DNA of 40,144 nucleotides from Muribaculaceae bacterium (GTDB lineage Bacteria; Bacteroidota; Bacteroidia; Bacteroidales; Muribaculaceae), in the NCBI GenBank assembly GCA_017548365.1, contig JAFZAC010000018.1, positions 1-40,144 of the forward strand, read 5' to 3'. The position numbers and the translations under genes were made by a program. Every line of letters begins with the position of its first letter. The first letter of the stretch is position 1. Shown piece by piece: positions 25,318 through 33,873 of the stretch. The notes beneath the pieces were generated by a model, which was not told where the DNA came from, did not search any database, and saw nothing but the letters and a program-made list of their open reading frames with translations.

Positions 25318-25352
25318 GCAACATCAAGGATTTTCTCGATGTTGCATCTTTT
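25318..25352 (+). terminator. Intrinsic terminator
   Basis: GCAACATC (25318-25325) pairs with GATGTTGC (25338-25345) and is followed by ATCTTTTTT. It closes the msrA-to-Imm32 region. Confidence 0.8.
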
Positions 25353-25431
25353 TTATTAATTAATGGGCCTTGTTAACAAGTTTTTTCTTATTTATAGATG
25401 TGTAATTACACTGTAATTCGGGTGAAATTTG

Positions 25432-25439
25432 TATATTTG
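25432..25439 (+). promoter_or_regulatory. -7 box upstream of the membrane protein/ileS operon
   Basis: TATATTTG 32 bp before the ATG at 25472 fits TAnnTTTG. The -33 element is not clear. Confidence 0.45.
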
Positions 25440-25471
25440 CAAATTATTTTAGGCACCAATATGCATTTATC

Positions 25472-25960
25472 ATGGATTATCAACTGATAGCCAACATATT
25501 ACTTGCTGTAGCAACCTGTTTTGCACTTGTTTTGATGTTCAGGTGGGACTTGATTATGCTTCAGCATAATGACTATTCGGGCAAGCAATTCATGAACTGG
25601 CTCCAAGAGACCGATGAGAGCTACAGCACCAAGCGCATCTTACCAATGGCTACACTAGTGGCCTGCGCCACTCCATGGGCTCGCGAGTCATGGATGGTGG
25701 TAATACTTCTTGCTATCACTATGTTTGGACTTGGCATAGTCCTGATGCGCACCAAGCACGAAAAGCAACTAGCATGTTCACGTCGCATAACTATCACCTT
25801 CTTAGTGGTAATTGCCGTGGTTGCGATGTGCGCCATTTCTCTCTTCACAGCCCACTTTACGCTCGAGGCAGGAATGCTGCTGATGCTCTTCACAGCATTC
25901 TCCTACGCACTCGTGCTGGGGGCAAACTTGATAATGGGCCTATTTTACAAGAAGAAATAA
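25472..25960 (+). CDS. Membrane protein resembling the anchor module of membrane-bound Mur ligases
   Basis: A 162-aa integral membrane protein with about five hydrophobic segments (7-25, 58-70, 75-92, 107-127, 133-157). RWDLIMLQHNDYSGKQFMNW and the region KHEKQLACSRRITI resemble the N-terminal membrane part that precedes the catalytic domain in some Bacteroidota MurF-like ligases; there the segment ending in LxANLI leads into the ligase. Here the frame stops just after ANLIMGLFYKKK, and ileS starts 25 bp later, so no ligase domain is present. This assignment is from memory of the family and is tentative. Otherwise it is an unknown membrane protein. Confidence 0.5.
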   Translation: MDYQLIANILLAVATCFALVLMFRWDLIMLQHNDYSGKQFMNWLQETDESYSTKRILPMATLVACATPWARESWMVVILLAITMFGLGIVLMRTKHEKQLACSRRITITFLVVIAVVAMCAISLFTAHFTLEAGMLLMLFTAFSYALVLGANLIMGLFYKKK

Positions 25961-25985
25961 CAAATTTACATTTCATATAATCACA

Positions 25986-28900
25986 ATGAAGAAATTTAAC
26001 GAATACAACAAGTTCAATCTTTCGGACATCAACAAGGAAGTCCTGAAGAAATGGGACGAAGAAGACGTGTTCACCAAGAGTATTGAGGAACGTGAAGGAG
26101 CACCTGCTTTTGTTTTCTATGAAGGTCCTCCCAGCGCCAACGGCATGCCAGGCATCCACCACGTGATGGCACGCACCATTAAAGACATCGTGTGCCGCTT
26201 CAAGACCATGCAGGGTTATCAAGTACTACGCAAGGCCGGATGGGATACCCATGGCCTGCCAGTAGAGCTCGCCGTAGAGAAAGCCCTGGGCATTACAAAG
26301 GAAGACATTGGCAAGAAAGTGAGTGTTGACGACTATAACGCCACCTGCCGCAAGGAGGTTATGAAATACACCCGCGAGTGGGAAGACCTCACTCACAAGA
26401 TGGGATACTGGGTTGACATGAAAGACCCTTACATCACTTTCAAGAACAGCTACATCGAGTCGCTGTGGTATCTCTTGAAACAGCTCTACAACAAGGGCTT
26501 GCTATACAAGGGATACACCATTCAGCCCTATTCCCCAGCTGCCGGCACAGGACTTAGCTCGCACGAACTTAACCAACCCGGTTGCTATCGCGACGTCAAG
26601 GACCAGACCGTAACAGCCGAGTTCACAATCGTTGACAACGGCCACAAAGTGCTTGAAACTGTAAAGGCTGCTGCCGACGAAAAGTTCCGTGACAATTTGC
26701 GCATCCTCGCTTGGACCACCACTCCATGGACCTTGCCCAGCAACACAGCATTGTGCGTTGGTCCAAAGATTGACTACGTTGCTATCGAGAGTTATAACCC
26801 CTATAATGGAAATCCAGCCATCTATCTTATGGCAAAGGCCCGCGTCGACGCCTATTTCAAACCTGAGGGCGCCGAGAAGCCTCTTGACGAGTACACCCCT
26901 GGCGACAAAGTGATTCCTTACAAGATAATCGCCGAGTTCAAGGGTAGCGACATGCTCGACATCAAGTACAAGCAGCTATTCCCCTGGGTTAAACCCGTCG
27001 ACAAGATTGACGACAAGATAGTGGGCAATGACAATGGATTCCGCGTCATCCCTGGCGACTATGTTACTACCGAGGACGGTACCGGCGTTGTTCATATCGC
27101 ACCCACCTTTGGTGCAGACGATGCCAACGTGGCTCATGCAGCAGGCGTTCCTGCTCTCTATATGATAAACAAGAAGCTTGAGACTCGCCCTATGGTCGAC
27201 CTTACCGGCAAATACTATCACATAGAGGACCTTGATGAGGATTTCGTCAAGAACTTCGTCAACGTTGACCTATACAAGGAATATGCAGGGGCTTGGGTGA
27301 AAAACGCCTACGACCCCAAATTCACCGTAGATGGCAAGTATGACGAGGCAGCAGCCAACAAGGCCGAAGACCTGAACATCTATATGTGCATCCGCATGAA
27401 GCAGGACGGCACAGCCTTCAAGATTGAGAAGCATGTACACAACTATCCTCACTGCTGGCGTACCGACAAACCAGTCCTCTACTACCCTCTCGACAGCTGG
27501 TTCATCCGCTCCACTGCCTGCAAAGACCGCATGGTTGAGCTCAACAAGACCATCAAGTGGAAACCCGAGCATACCGGAACAGGTCGCTTTGGCAAGTGGC
27601 TCGAGAACCTCAACGACTGGAACCTGAGCCGCAGCCGCTACTGGGGCACACCACTGCCCATCTGGCGCAGCGAGGACGGCGAGGAGAAATGCATTGGCAG
27701 CATCGAAGAGCTTTACAACGAGATCGAGAAGGCCGTCGCTGCCGGAATTATGGGTGGCAACCCATTCAAGGACAAAGGCTTCGTGCCTGGCGACTACAGC
27801 GAAGAAAATTACAACAAGATTGACATTCATCGCCCCTACGTTGACTACATCACCCTCGTGAGCGACACTGGCAAGCCCATGAAGCGCGAGCTTGACCTAA
27901 TTGACGTATGGTTTGACAGCGGTGCAATGCCTTACGCACAGCTGCACTACCCCTTCGAGAACAAAAATCTAGTTGACGAGCGCAAGTTCTACCCCGCCGA
28001 CTTCATTGCTGAGGGTGTAGACCAGACTCGTGGATGGTTCTTCACACTTCATGCCATCGCTACGATGGTATTTGACAGTGTAGCCTATAAATGCGTTATT
28101 TCCAATGGTCTAGTGCAAGACAAGAACGGCAACAAGATGAGTAAGCGTCTTGGTAACGCAGTCGACCCATTTGGCGCTATTGAGGAATATGGCACCGACC
28201 CCTTGCGCTGGTACATGATCAGCAACTCGTCGCCATGGGAGAACTTGAAGTTCGACCCAGCAGGAGTCGAAGAAGTGAGCCGCAAGTTCTTCGGCACGCT
28301 CTACAACACCTACTCGTTCTTTGCCCTCTATGCCAATGTCGACAACTTTGACCCAGAGACACCTCAAGTGCCCATTGAGAAGCGTCCCGAGATTGACCGA
28401 TGGATAATCTCGCTGCTCAACTCTCTCGTGAAGGAGGTGACCGAGCAGTTCAACGATTATGAGCCAACTCGCGCAACCCGCGCAATAAACGAATTTGTGA
28501 GCGAGAACTTGAGCAACTGGTATGTGCGCTTGAACCGCAAGCGCTTCTGGGGAGGAGAGATGAACGATGACAAGCTCGCCGCCTATCAAACCCTCTACCA
28601 ATGCCTTGAGACCATAGCACGCCTTATGGCTCCAGTATCGCCATTCTACAGCGACATGCTCTACCGCGACCTCACTGGCAGCAGCAAGTCGGTACACTTG
28701 GCACTCTATCCCAAGGCCGATGAGAGCGTGATTGATACCGACCTGGAGCACCGTATGGCAATGGCACAGAAGGTGACCTCGATGGTGCTGGCATTGCGAC
28801 GCAAGAAGAACCTTAAGGTGCGCCAGCCACTCACCGCAATCATGATTCCTGTAACCGATGATGCCCAGCGTGCTGCAATCGAGGCCGTGAGCGACCTTAT

Positions 28901-29483
28901 CACAAGCGAGGTGAACGTCAAGGAAATCAAGTTTGTAAGCAATGACGAGTGCATTCTTGTAAAGCGTGTTAAGCCCGACTTCAAGAAGCTCGGTCCCAAG
29001 TATGGCAAGATTATGAAGGCTCTGGCGGCACAGCTCACCACCCTGCCGCAGGCCGACATTCTAAAGCTCGAGCAAGAAGGCAGCATCAAGCTCATGGTTG
29101 GCGACCAAGAAGCTGTGGTAGACATAGCCGATGTTGAAATTATCAGCGAAGACATCCCTGGATGGCTCGTTTCCAACGAAGGCAACCTCACCGTAGCGCT
29201 CGACATCACTGTCACCGATGAGCTGCGACGCGAAGGCATGGCTCGCGAGCTGGTTAACCGCATCCAGAACGTACGCAAGAGCAAAAACTTTGACATCACC
29301 GACAAGGTGGTTGTCACCATCTCCCCCGACGAGCGCATCAACGATGCCGTGGAGAGCTATGGCGACTACATAGCACGCCAGGTACTCGCCACAGCCATCA
29401 ATGTTGAGCCTGTTGAAGGCGATGACGCCATCGCACTCGACATGGACGGATGGACACTGGACATCAAGGTTGAAAAAGCATAA
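25986..29483 (+). CDS. ileS: Isoleucyl-tRNA synthetase
   Basis: Charges tRNA-Ile with isoleucine and edits misacylated valine. The 1165-aa length and motif style fit the longer, eukaryote-like IleRS type. The HIGH signature is GMPGIHH (residues 53-59) and the KMSKS loop is KMSKR (717-721). PSANGMPGIHHVMARTIKD, the editing-domain segment AWTTTPWTLPSNTA and WFDSGAMPYAQ are all in place. The last third includes the anticodon-binding region and a C-terminal extension. The second IleRS type is often linked with natural mupirocin tolerance; that would be an inference here. Confidence 0.96.
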   Translation: MKKFNEYNKFNLSDINKEVLKKWDEEDVFTKSIEEREGAPAFVFYEGPPSANGMPGIHHVMARTIKDIVCRFKTMQGYQVLRKAGWDTHGLPVELAVEKALGITKEDIGKKVSVDDYNATCRKEVMKYTREWEDLTHKMGYWVDMKDPYITFKNSYIESLWYLLKQLYNKGLLYKGYTIQPYSPAAGTGLSSHELNQPGCYRDVKDQTVTAEFTIVDNGHKVLETVKAAADEKFRDNLRILAWTTTPWTLPSNTALCVGPKIDYVAIESYNPYNGNPAIYLMAKARVDAYFKPEGAEKPLDEYTPGDKVIPYKIIAEFKGSDMLDIKYKQLFPWVKPVDKIDDKIVGNDNGFRVIPGDYVTTEDGTGVVHIAPTFGADDANVAHAAGVPALYMINKKLETRPMVDLTGKYYHIEDLDEDFVKNFVNVDLYKEYAGAWVKNAYDPKFTVDGKYDEAAANKAEDLNIYMCIRMKQDGTAFKIEKHVHNYPHCWRTDKPVLYYPLDSWFIRSTACKDRMVELNKTIKWKPEHTGTGRFGKWLENLNDWNLSRSRYWGTPLPIWRSEDGEEKCIGSIEELYNEIEKAVAAGIMGGNPFKDKGFVPGDYSEENYNKIDIHRPYVDYITLVSDTGKPMKRELDLIDVWFDSGAMPYAQLHYPFENKNLVDERKFYPADFIAEGVDQTRGWFFTLHAIATMVFDSVAYKCVISNGLVQDKNGNKMSKRLGNAVDPFGAIEEYGTDPLRWYMISNSSPWENLKFDPAGVEEVSRKFFGTLYNTYSFFALYANVDNFDPETPQVPIEKRPEIDRWIISLLNSLVKEVTEQFNDYEPTRATRAINEFVSENLSNWYVRLNRKRFWGGEMNDDKLAAYQTLYQCLETIARLMAPVSPFYSDMLYRDLTGSSKSVHLALYPKADESVIDTDLEHRMAMAQKVTSMVLALRRKKNLKVRQPLTAIMIPVTDDAQRAAIEAVSDLITSEVNVKEIKFVSNDECILVKRVKPDFKKLGPKYGKIMKALAAQLTTLPQADILKLEQEGSIKLMVGDQEAVVDIADVEIISEDIPGWLVSNEGNLTVALDITVTDELRREGMARELVNRIQNVRKSKNFDITDKVVVTISPDERINDAVESYGDYIARQVLATAINVEPVEGDDAIALDMDGWTLDIKVEKA

Positions 29484-29486
29484 TCT

Positions 29487-29518
29487 AAGGTTGGCATAGC
29501 AATTGCTGAGCCAACCTT
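29487..29518 (+). terminator. Strong hairpin between ileS and the DksA-like gene
   Basis: AAGGTTGGC (29487-29495) pairs with GCCAACCTT (29510-29518), with an inner AGCAATTGCT palindrome. The T-run is weak (ATTAAC), so it may be a partial terminator or a processing site. Confidence 0.5.
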
Positions 29519-29551
29519 ATTAACTACGATACTTATTTAAACTGCAATATT

Positions 29552-29938
29552 ATGGCAAAAGAACAAGAAAAAACTCGCTACAGCGACGAGGAATTGCAAG
29601 AGTTCAAACAAGTGATTCTTGAGAAACTCGAGGTCGCAAAGTCTAACTACGAGCAACTGATGGCTAAGATTCAGGCCGACGAAACAAAAAACAGTTTCAA
29701 CATGCTTGAGGAAGGCGCTGCAACACTCGAACAGGAAGAGGCAAGCCAGCGCGCTGCACGTCAGCAGGACTTCATCAAGAAGCTGCAAGCAGCGTTGGTA
29801 CGCATCGAGAACAAGACCTACGGTGTGTGCCGCGTTACCGGCAAGCTCATTCCCAAGGGACGACTCATGGCAGTGCCACACGCCACCCTCTCGGTAGAAG
29901 GCAAGGAAATTGAGCAGGAGCTCAAGAAAAAACGTTAA
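29552..29938 (+). CDS. TraR/DksA-family regulator with reduced zinc finger
   Basis: A 128-aa protein with the DksA layout: a long coiled-coil N-terminus (about 10-85, MLEEGAATLEQEEASQRAAR) and a C-terminal zinc-finger-like tail (YGVCRVTGKLIPKGRLMAVP, then HATLSVEGK). Only one Cys remains of the four expected. Bacteroidota relatives share this loss as I recall, so the fold probably does not need zinc. Such proteins enter the RNA polymerase secondary channel and tune stringent-response promoters. lspA begins 24 bp downstream, a pairing common in Bacteroidota. Confidence 0.85.
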   Translation: MAKEQEKTRYSDEELQEFKQVILEKLEVAKSNYEQLMAKIQADETKNSFNMLEEGAATLEQEEASQRAARQQDFIKKLQAALVRIENKTYGVCRVTGKLIPKGRLMAVPHATLSVEGKEIEQELKKKR

Positions 29939-29962
29939 CGGTTAATCTCTACACAACCTTTA

Positions 29963-30628
29963 ATGAAGAAAATATCTAACGGCTGGCTGGCAACTATCAT
30001 CATTGTCATTGCCATCTTTCTTGACCAAGCAACAAAAATCTGGGTCAAGACACACTTCTACTATGGCGAACAAGTAGATGTCACGTCATGGTTCAAGATT
30101 CTGTTTATCGAGAACAACGGCATGGCCTATGGCATGGAGTTGGGCAGCAAAACCATCTTGACATGGTTGAGAATAATTTTCTCGGCTCTGTTCATATATT
30201 ATCTTATCAAGATAAGACGCCGCACCGACCTTCCCAAGGGATTTGTCGCTTGCATAGCATTCATCACGGCAGGCGCCATTGGCAACGTCATCGATTGTGT
30301 TGCCTATGGTCAGCTCTTCAACGACCCTATCGCACCTCAAGTAGCACAATTTATGCCCAGTGAGGGAGGATATGCATCGCTGTTCAACGGCAAAGTTGTC
30401 GACATGCTTTATTTCCCGCTCGCTGAGTGGGACTGGCCACAGTGGATGCCATGGGTGGGCGGACAGCACTACTTGTTCTTCCAGCCCATTTTCAATATTG
30501 CCGATGCTTGCCTCACCACAAGCATTATCACCCTGCTCATTTTCTACAACAAGCAACTAGCTGGCGACAAAAAGGACAAGAAAGAACAGGCCGAAGAGGA
30601 AGGCAACGACAACGAGGCTCAACAATAA
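29963..30628 (+). CDS. lspA: Lipoprotein signal peptidase
   Basis: Inner-membrane aspartyl protease that cuts the signal peptide of diacylated prolipoproteins ahead of the lipid-bearing Cys. The 221 aa hold four membrane segments, with DQATKIWV (21-28), ENNGMAYG (50-57), GAIGNVIDC (104-112), VVDML (catalytic Asp147) and FNIADA (catalytic Asp181). The stretch between GNVID and VVDML is longer than in E. coli, as in other Bacteroidota. The C-terminal tail is charged (KKDKKEQAEEEGNDNEA). Several lipoproteins in this window would be its substrates. Confidence 0.95.
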   Translation: MKKISNGWLATIIIVIAIFLDQATKIWVKTHFYYGEQVDVTSWFKILFIENNGMAYGMELGSKTILTWLRIIFSALFIYYLIKIRRRTDLPKGFVACIAFITAGAIGNVIDCVAYGQLFNDPIAPQVAQFMPSEGGYASLFNGKVVDMLYFPLAEWDWPQWMPWVGGQHYLFFQPIFNIADACLTTSIITLLIFYNKQLAGDKKDKKEQAEEEGNDNEAQQ

Positions 30629-30665
30629 TGACCAGTTAATCAACAATAGCTCAAACCACCACACA

Positions 30666-31757
30666 ATGAGAAAGTCGACATTGGCACTCTTGACATGCGT
30701 CCTTGCAGCAAGCATTTTCACGGCTTGCCACAAGGCTCCCCGAGGAGTCATCCCCGAGGACACTATGGCACATGTGCTTGCCGACTTTGCTCAAGCCGAA
30801 GAACTGATGGAGCAAAAGCCCAACATGTTTCCCGACGACTCGTCAAAAATGGCTCTCAAGCAATCCATTCTCAAAAAATATGATGCCGACCTAGCAATGT
30901 ACGACTCCTCGCTCGTGTGGTATGCCCACAATCTTAAGCTATATGCCGAAGTACATGAAAATGCCATAAAAATCATTGAGAAAGAAGCCGACATCAAGAG
31001 TACTACAAGTGGAAACAAGTGGCTCACTGATAATGAAAACGGCAAAGCTGCTCCCGTCAACCAGCAACAAAGCGAAGCTAACCATAACTTCAAGACCGAA
31101 GGCGACAGTGCCAACATTTGGAATGAGCCACAACAGTGGATTCTCACCAGTGCTATGAAACGCGGATATATCACGTTTGATTACAAGCCCGACAAGGAGA
31201 GCAAACGCGGAGACGTCTACACTCTCAACTTCAAACTCATGAACGACAACAGCTCCATCAAGATTCTTCTCGCGATTGATTACACCGATGGAACTATGAG
31301 CTACATCAACCGAACGGCACATGTGAAAGGCTGGTCAGACTTTGCAATTCAAGCCGACTCCACTCGCAATGTGAAGAGAATATACGGATTCATCAACTAT
31401 GATATCAAGCCCTTAGGCGTTGCTTTCATAGACAGCATCTACATGCTCAGAACGCATCTCGATGCAGCTAAATATGGCATGTTTGGAGTTCAAAAATTTA
31501 TTGGACCCAAGGCGGTTTTAGAGAAACAACAACAAGAACGACAACAAGCCCAAGAGGGAGACAGCTCGCAACAAGGACAATACAGGAACTTGCCCACCCC
31601 TCAAGGCATTCCTGGACAAGGGCCAAGGCAATTACCAGGAAATGGCGAGGCTTCTTCGTTCAAGCCCAAGCCCGGTCTCAATAAAGCGTCCATTCAAAGG
31701 CGAGAAGGCATAAAAAATCCAAACGGCGATCATGTGCCCAAACCGCCAGTAAGATAA
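30666..31757 (+). CDS. DUF4296 lipoprotein
   Basis: A 363-aa lipoprotein (signal with lipobox FTAC, Cys21). Residues about 28-110 match DUF4296 (GVIPEDTMAHVLADFAQAEE and SILKKYDADLAMYDSSLVWY). The middle (150-280) is a beta-rich domain, and the end is rich in Gln, Gly and Pro (280-363), probably disordered. DUF4296 proteins often lie just after lspA in Bacteroidota; their role is unknown. It starts 37 bp after lspA. Confidence 0.8.
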   Translation: MRKSTLALLTCVLAASIFTACHKAPRGVIPEDTMAHVLADFAQAEELMEQKPNMFPDDSSKMALKQSILKKYDADLAMYDSSLVWYAHNLKLYAEVHENAIKIIEKEADIKSTTSGNKWLTDNENGKAAPVNQQQSEANHNFKTEGDSANIWNEPQQWILTSAMKRGYITFDYKPDKESKRGDVYTLNFKLMNDNSSIKILLAIDYTDGTMSYINRTAHVKGWSDFAIQADSTRNVKRIYGFINYDIKPLGVAFIDSIYMLRTHLDAAKYGMFGVQKFIGPKAVLEKQQQERQQAQEGDSSQQGQYRNLPTPQGIPGQGPRQLPGNGEASSFKPKPGLNKASIQRREGIKNPNGDHVPKPPVR

Positions 31758-31817
31758 CACCCACCCTACCAGCTGCCCTATTTTCAGGCAATTCATGCAT
31801 TGGTTTAACAACTCACT

Positions 31818-32825
31818 ATGATATTGATTGTCATAATTGTCATTGCCCTTGGAGCAGGAGTCGCTCTCACTTGCAGGGGCAACACCAATCTGCACGACTT
31901 CGACACTCGTGCCACATTACCAGTGCGTGGTTTAGCTGCGTTACTGATAGTGCTGTATCATGTGTCGCTCAACGTGCCCGAATCACGATTTCTCAACTTG
32001 TTCAGCGGTACGGGTGCTCTTTTGGTTTCAATATTCTTCTTCATCTCGGGATATGGGTTGATGGTATCTTATGTAAACAAGGGACGTGATTACTTGAATG
32101 GATTTCTTGGCCACCGTTTTTCAAAGTTGCTGCCACCGTTTCTGATAGCCGCCATAGGCTATGAAATATACCAGTCCACACATCCCGACCACAGCACCAT
32201 TGCCAGCATAACGGCAATTGCTCATGGTGGAACTATACTGCCAGACTCGTGGTTTGTCATCACTATCTTAATCTATTACTTGCTTTTTTATCTTGTTGCA
32301 CGCTTACTTCGCACACCAGTGAAGATAGTGATTGGTCTATGGTTAACAAGCGCAGCCTACATCGCATTGCTTTATTTCCTGGGATGGGAGCAATATTGGT
32401 ACATCACAGTGTGTGTGTTCAACTTCGGGACAACCTATGCCTTGCTCGAGGACAAAATAAAGGATTTCTTTGCAGCTCATCGTGGAGCATTGCCATGTGT
32501 TGCAGTGTTGACATCAATTTTGATAGTGGCATGCTACATGATATCGGTGACAATGCCCATTTTTTACCTGCTTCCTCTGATTATCGTCTTTGCAATATAT
32601 GCTATGGGCACTCTGCAATCAAGAGTTCTTGCTTTTCTGGGCACCATCTCCTACGAAATCTACATCATGCAGTGCATTTGGCGCCACAAACTATTTGCCA
32701 CAGCCGACATACATTGGTCGGTATACCTTCTTGCCACTCTGGCGATGACCATCTTTACAGCATGGCTATTGCACAGGGTATGTAAGGCACACATTATACC
32801 TACACATGGCAAGGAGAAAGAATAA
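31818..32825 (+). CDS. Acyltransferase family 3 membrane protein
   Basis: A 335-aa multi-pass membrane protein of the acyltransferase 3 (OatA/NodX-like) group. Motifs: RGLAALLIVLYHVSLN with the probable catalytic His48, FFFISGYGLMVSY, and RFSKLLPPFLIAA. About ten hydrophobic segments follow, and the tail is charged. Such enzymes transfer acetyl or other acyl groups to surface polysaccharides, lipids or peptidoglycan; the substrate cannot be told. It is probably in one operon with the DUF4296 gene 60 bp upstream. Confidence 0.83.
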   Translation: MILIVIIVIALGAGVALTCRGNTNLHDFDTRATLPVRGLAALLIVLYHVSLNVPESRFLNLFSGTGALLVSIFFFISGYGLMVSYVNKGRDYLNGFLGHRFSKLLPPFLIAAIGYEIYQSTHPDHSTIASITAIAHGGTILPDSWFVITILIYYLLFYLVARLLRTPVKIVIGLWLTSAAYIALLYFLGWEQYWYITVCVFNFGTTYALLEDKIKDFFAAHRGALPCVAVLTSILIVACYMISVTMPIFYLLPLIIVFAIYAMGTLQSRVLAFLGTISYEIYIMQCIWRHKLFATADIHWSVYLLATLAMTIFTAWLLHRVCKAHIIPTHGKEKE

Positions 32826-32849
32826 TAATTTGAAATAACACTCCTCATT

Positions 32850-33173
32850 ATGAAACGATATATCTCAAACTACACTATTCTTGCCGATGGCAATGAGGTT
32901 ATTAACCACATAACGTCGGTGGATGATAACGGGAGGTTGATTTCTATCCAACCTTTTGACCGAGAACTTGGCAACACCGTTTATGTGCCTCAGCCATTGT
33001 GCGTCGCGTCCACTGCTCACATCCACCTTGTGGAAAAGGCGTTCAAACTGTGTGCCTCGCGCCAGCAATTGAAAGAGCAGCTTGCTAAGCTCAATGTGAC
33101 CCAGCCAAAACTGGGCGACTCGGTTGTCGTGCTGAGACTTGACTTTGCTCACAACACCCTAACCCAATTATAA
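32850..33173 (+). CDS. Small protein of unknown function
   Basis: A 107-aa soluble protein without signal peptide or recognised domain. It begins with a beta-rich stretch (ISNYTILADGNEVINHITSV, PFDRELGNTVYVPQPLCVAS) and ends with LGDSVVVLRLDF. It starts 24 bp after the acyltransferase gene, and its stop is only 2 bp before the DUF4298 gene, so the two are probably translated together. Confidence 0.65.
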   Translation: MKRYISNYTILADGNEVINHITSVDDNGRLISIQPFDRELGNTVYVPQPLCVASTAHIHLVEKAFKLCASRQQLKEQLAKLNVTQPKLGDSVVVLRLDFAHNTLTQL

Positions 33174-33175
33174 TC

Positions 33176-33481
33176 ATGGAACAAATAGAAAGAATAAAAA
33201 CTATGGAGGAGCACTTGAACAAAGCTTCCCAGGCAGTAAAAGCGCTGAACGATGCGCTCGATCTTTACACCGACGCAATGGAGTCGATTGAAATCATCGA
33301 CGACTACCTCGTGAGCGACGAGTGGCAACAAGACTACAATGACAGCGAGGCAGGACGTCTGCCCAAAGACCTCAAGTGCGGAGTACTCAGTGAAGACGGC
33401 ATTTGGAACGTAGTCGAAACTAACCGCGAGCTACAAGCACAAATGCTAGAAATCGTAGCCACCCACCTCCGCAATGAGTAA
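33176..33481 (+). CDS. DUF4298 protein
   Basis: A 101-aa helical protein that fits DUF4298 along its whole length: RIKTMEEHLNKASQAVKALN, a YLVSDEWQQDYNDSEAGRLP core, and LKCGVLSEDGIWNVVE. The family is small, cytoplasmic and of unknown function. It is the last gene of the rightward operon, and a strong terminator follows. Confidence 0.78.
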   Translation: MEQIERIKTMEEHLNKASQAVKALNDALDLYTDAMESIEIIDDYLVSDEWQQDYNDSEAGRLPKDLKCGVLSEDGIWNVVETNRELQAQMLEIVATHLRNE

Positions 33482-33514
33482 GCAACACACCTGATATATT
33501 CAAAAAGCAACATT

Positions 33515-33550
33515 AAAGCCACATGAGAAAAATAACTCTTGTGGCTTTTT
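33515..33550 (+). terminator. Intrinsic terminator of the rightward operon
   Basis: AAAGCCACA-T-GAG pairs with CTC-T-TGTGGCTTTTT around AAAAATAA. It ends the transcript about 70 bp after the DUF4298 stop. Confidence 0.85.
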
Positions 33551-33554
33551 AATC

Positions 33555-33587
33555 TTGTAACTATTATTAATAAATGTGATACCTTTG
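33555..33587 (+). promoter_or_regulatory. Orphan promoter-like sequence
   Basis: TTG (33555-33557), a 22-bp spacer and TACCTTTG (33580-33587) point rightward into sequence with no convincing gene. It may be a relic or drive a small RNA. Confidence 0.3.
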
Positions 33588-33663
33588 CCCTGCTGTCAAG
33601 GAAAAGCACTCATTGACATTATCATTACTTTTTTAAAATACGTCCCAAATATTATATCAAAAA

Positions 33664-33757
33664 AGTCTATCATATTCACGACCTCGTTTCTGAATCTGTC
33701 ATACCAGCGGCGAGATACTTGACCGCATCACTATCATTCTATCGGCCGACCAATCGG
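33664..33757 (-). pseudogene. Decayed fragment of a deoxynucleoside kinase gene
   Basis: On the minus strand the frame reads RMIVMRSSISPLV, stop, QIQKRGREYDR. This aligns with LMIYIRSSISTLVGQIQKRG in the intact kinase at 35404-36024. At DNA level, 45 bases here (from ACGACCTCG to ATACTTGA) differ at only five positions from the kinase near 35600-35645, while the rest fades. The stop is one base change (GGA to TGA). It is a relic of a third kinase copy, or a piece copied from the neighbour when the AT-rich gene arrived. The rest of the 392-bp gap 33482-33873 holds a terminator, a promoter-like site and AT-rich sequence without a gene. Confidence 0.75.
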
Positions 33758-33873
33758 AGGGATTATCTTACACGATGAATGGTGTCTTCACCATACATAT
33801 AAACAAAAGAACCGTTTAAAGGCGGTTACTAAACAAAAAAAGTCATAACTATTAATCTTTTATCATAATAATA

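Noticed and set aside
25311..25319. TAATTTTGC as a promoter before 25318
   Set aside because: It overlaps the terminator hairpin and leads to no gene; chance match.
27270..27830. Leftward reading frames inside ileS and asd
   Set aside because: Shadows of strongly biased codon use in conserved genes; no family features.
33719..33820. Rightward small gene reading ITIILSADQSEGLSYTMNGV
   Set aside because: The same bases on the other strand match the kinase gene; the rightward frame has no start or known family.
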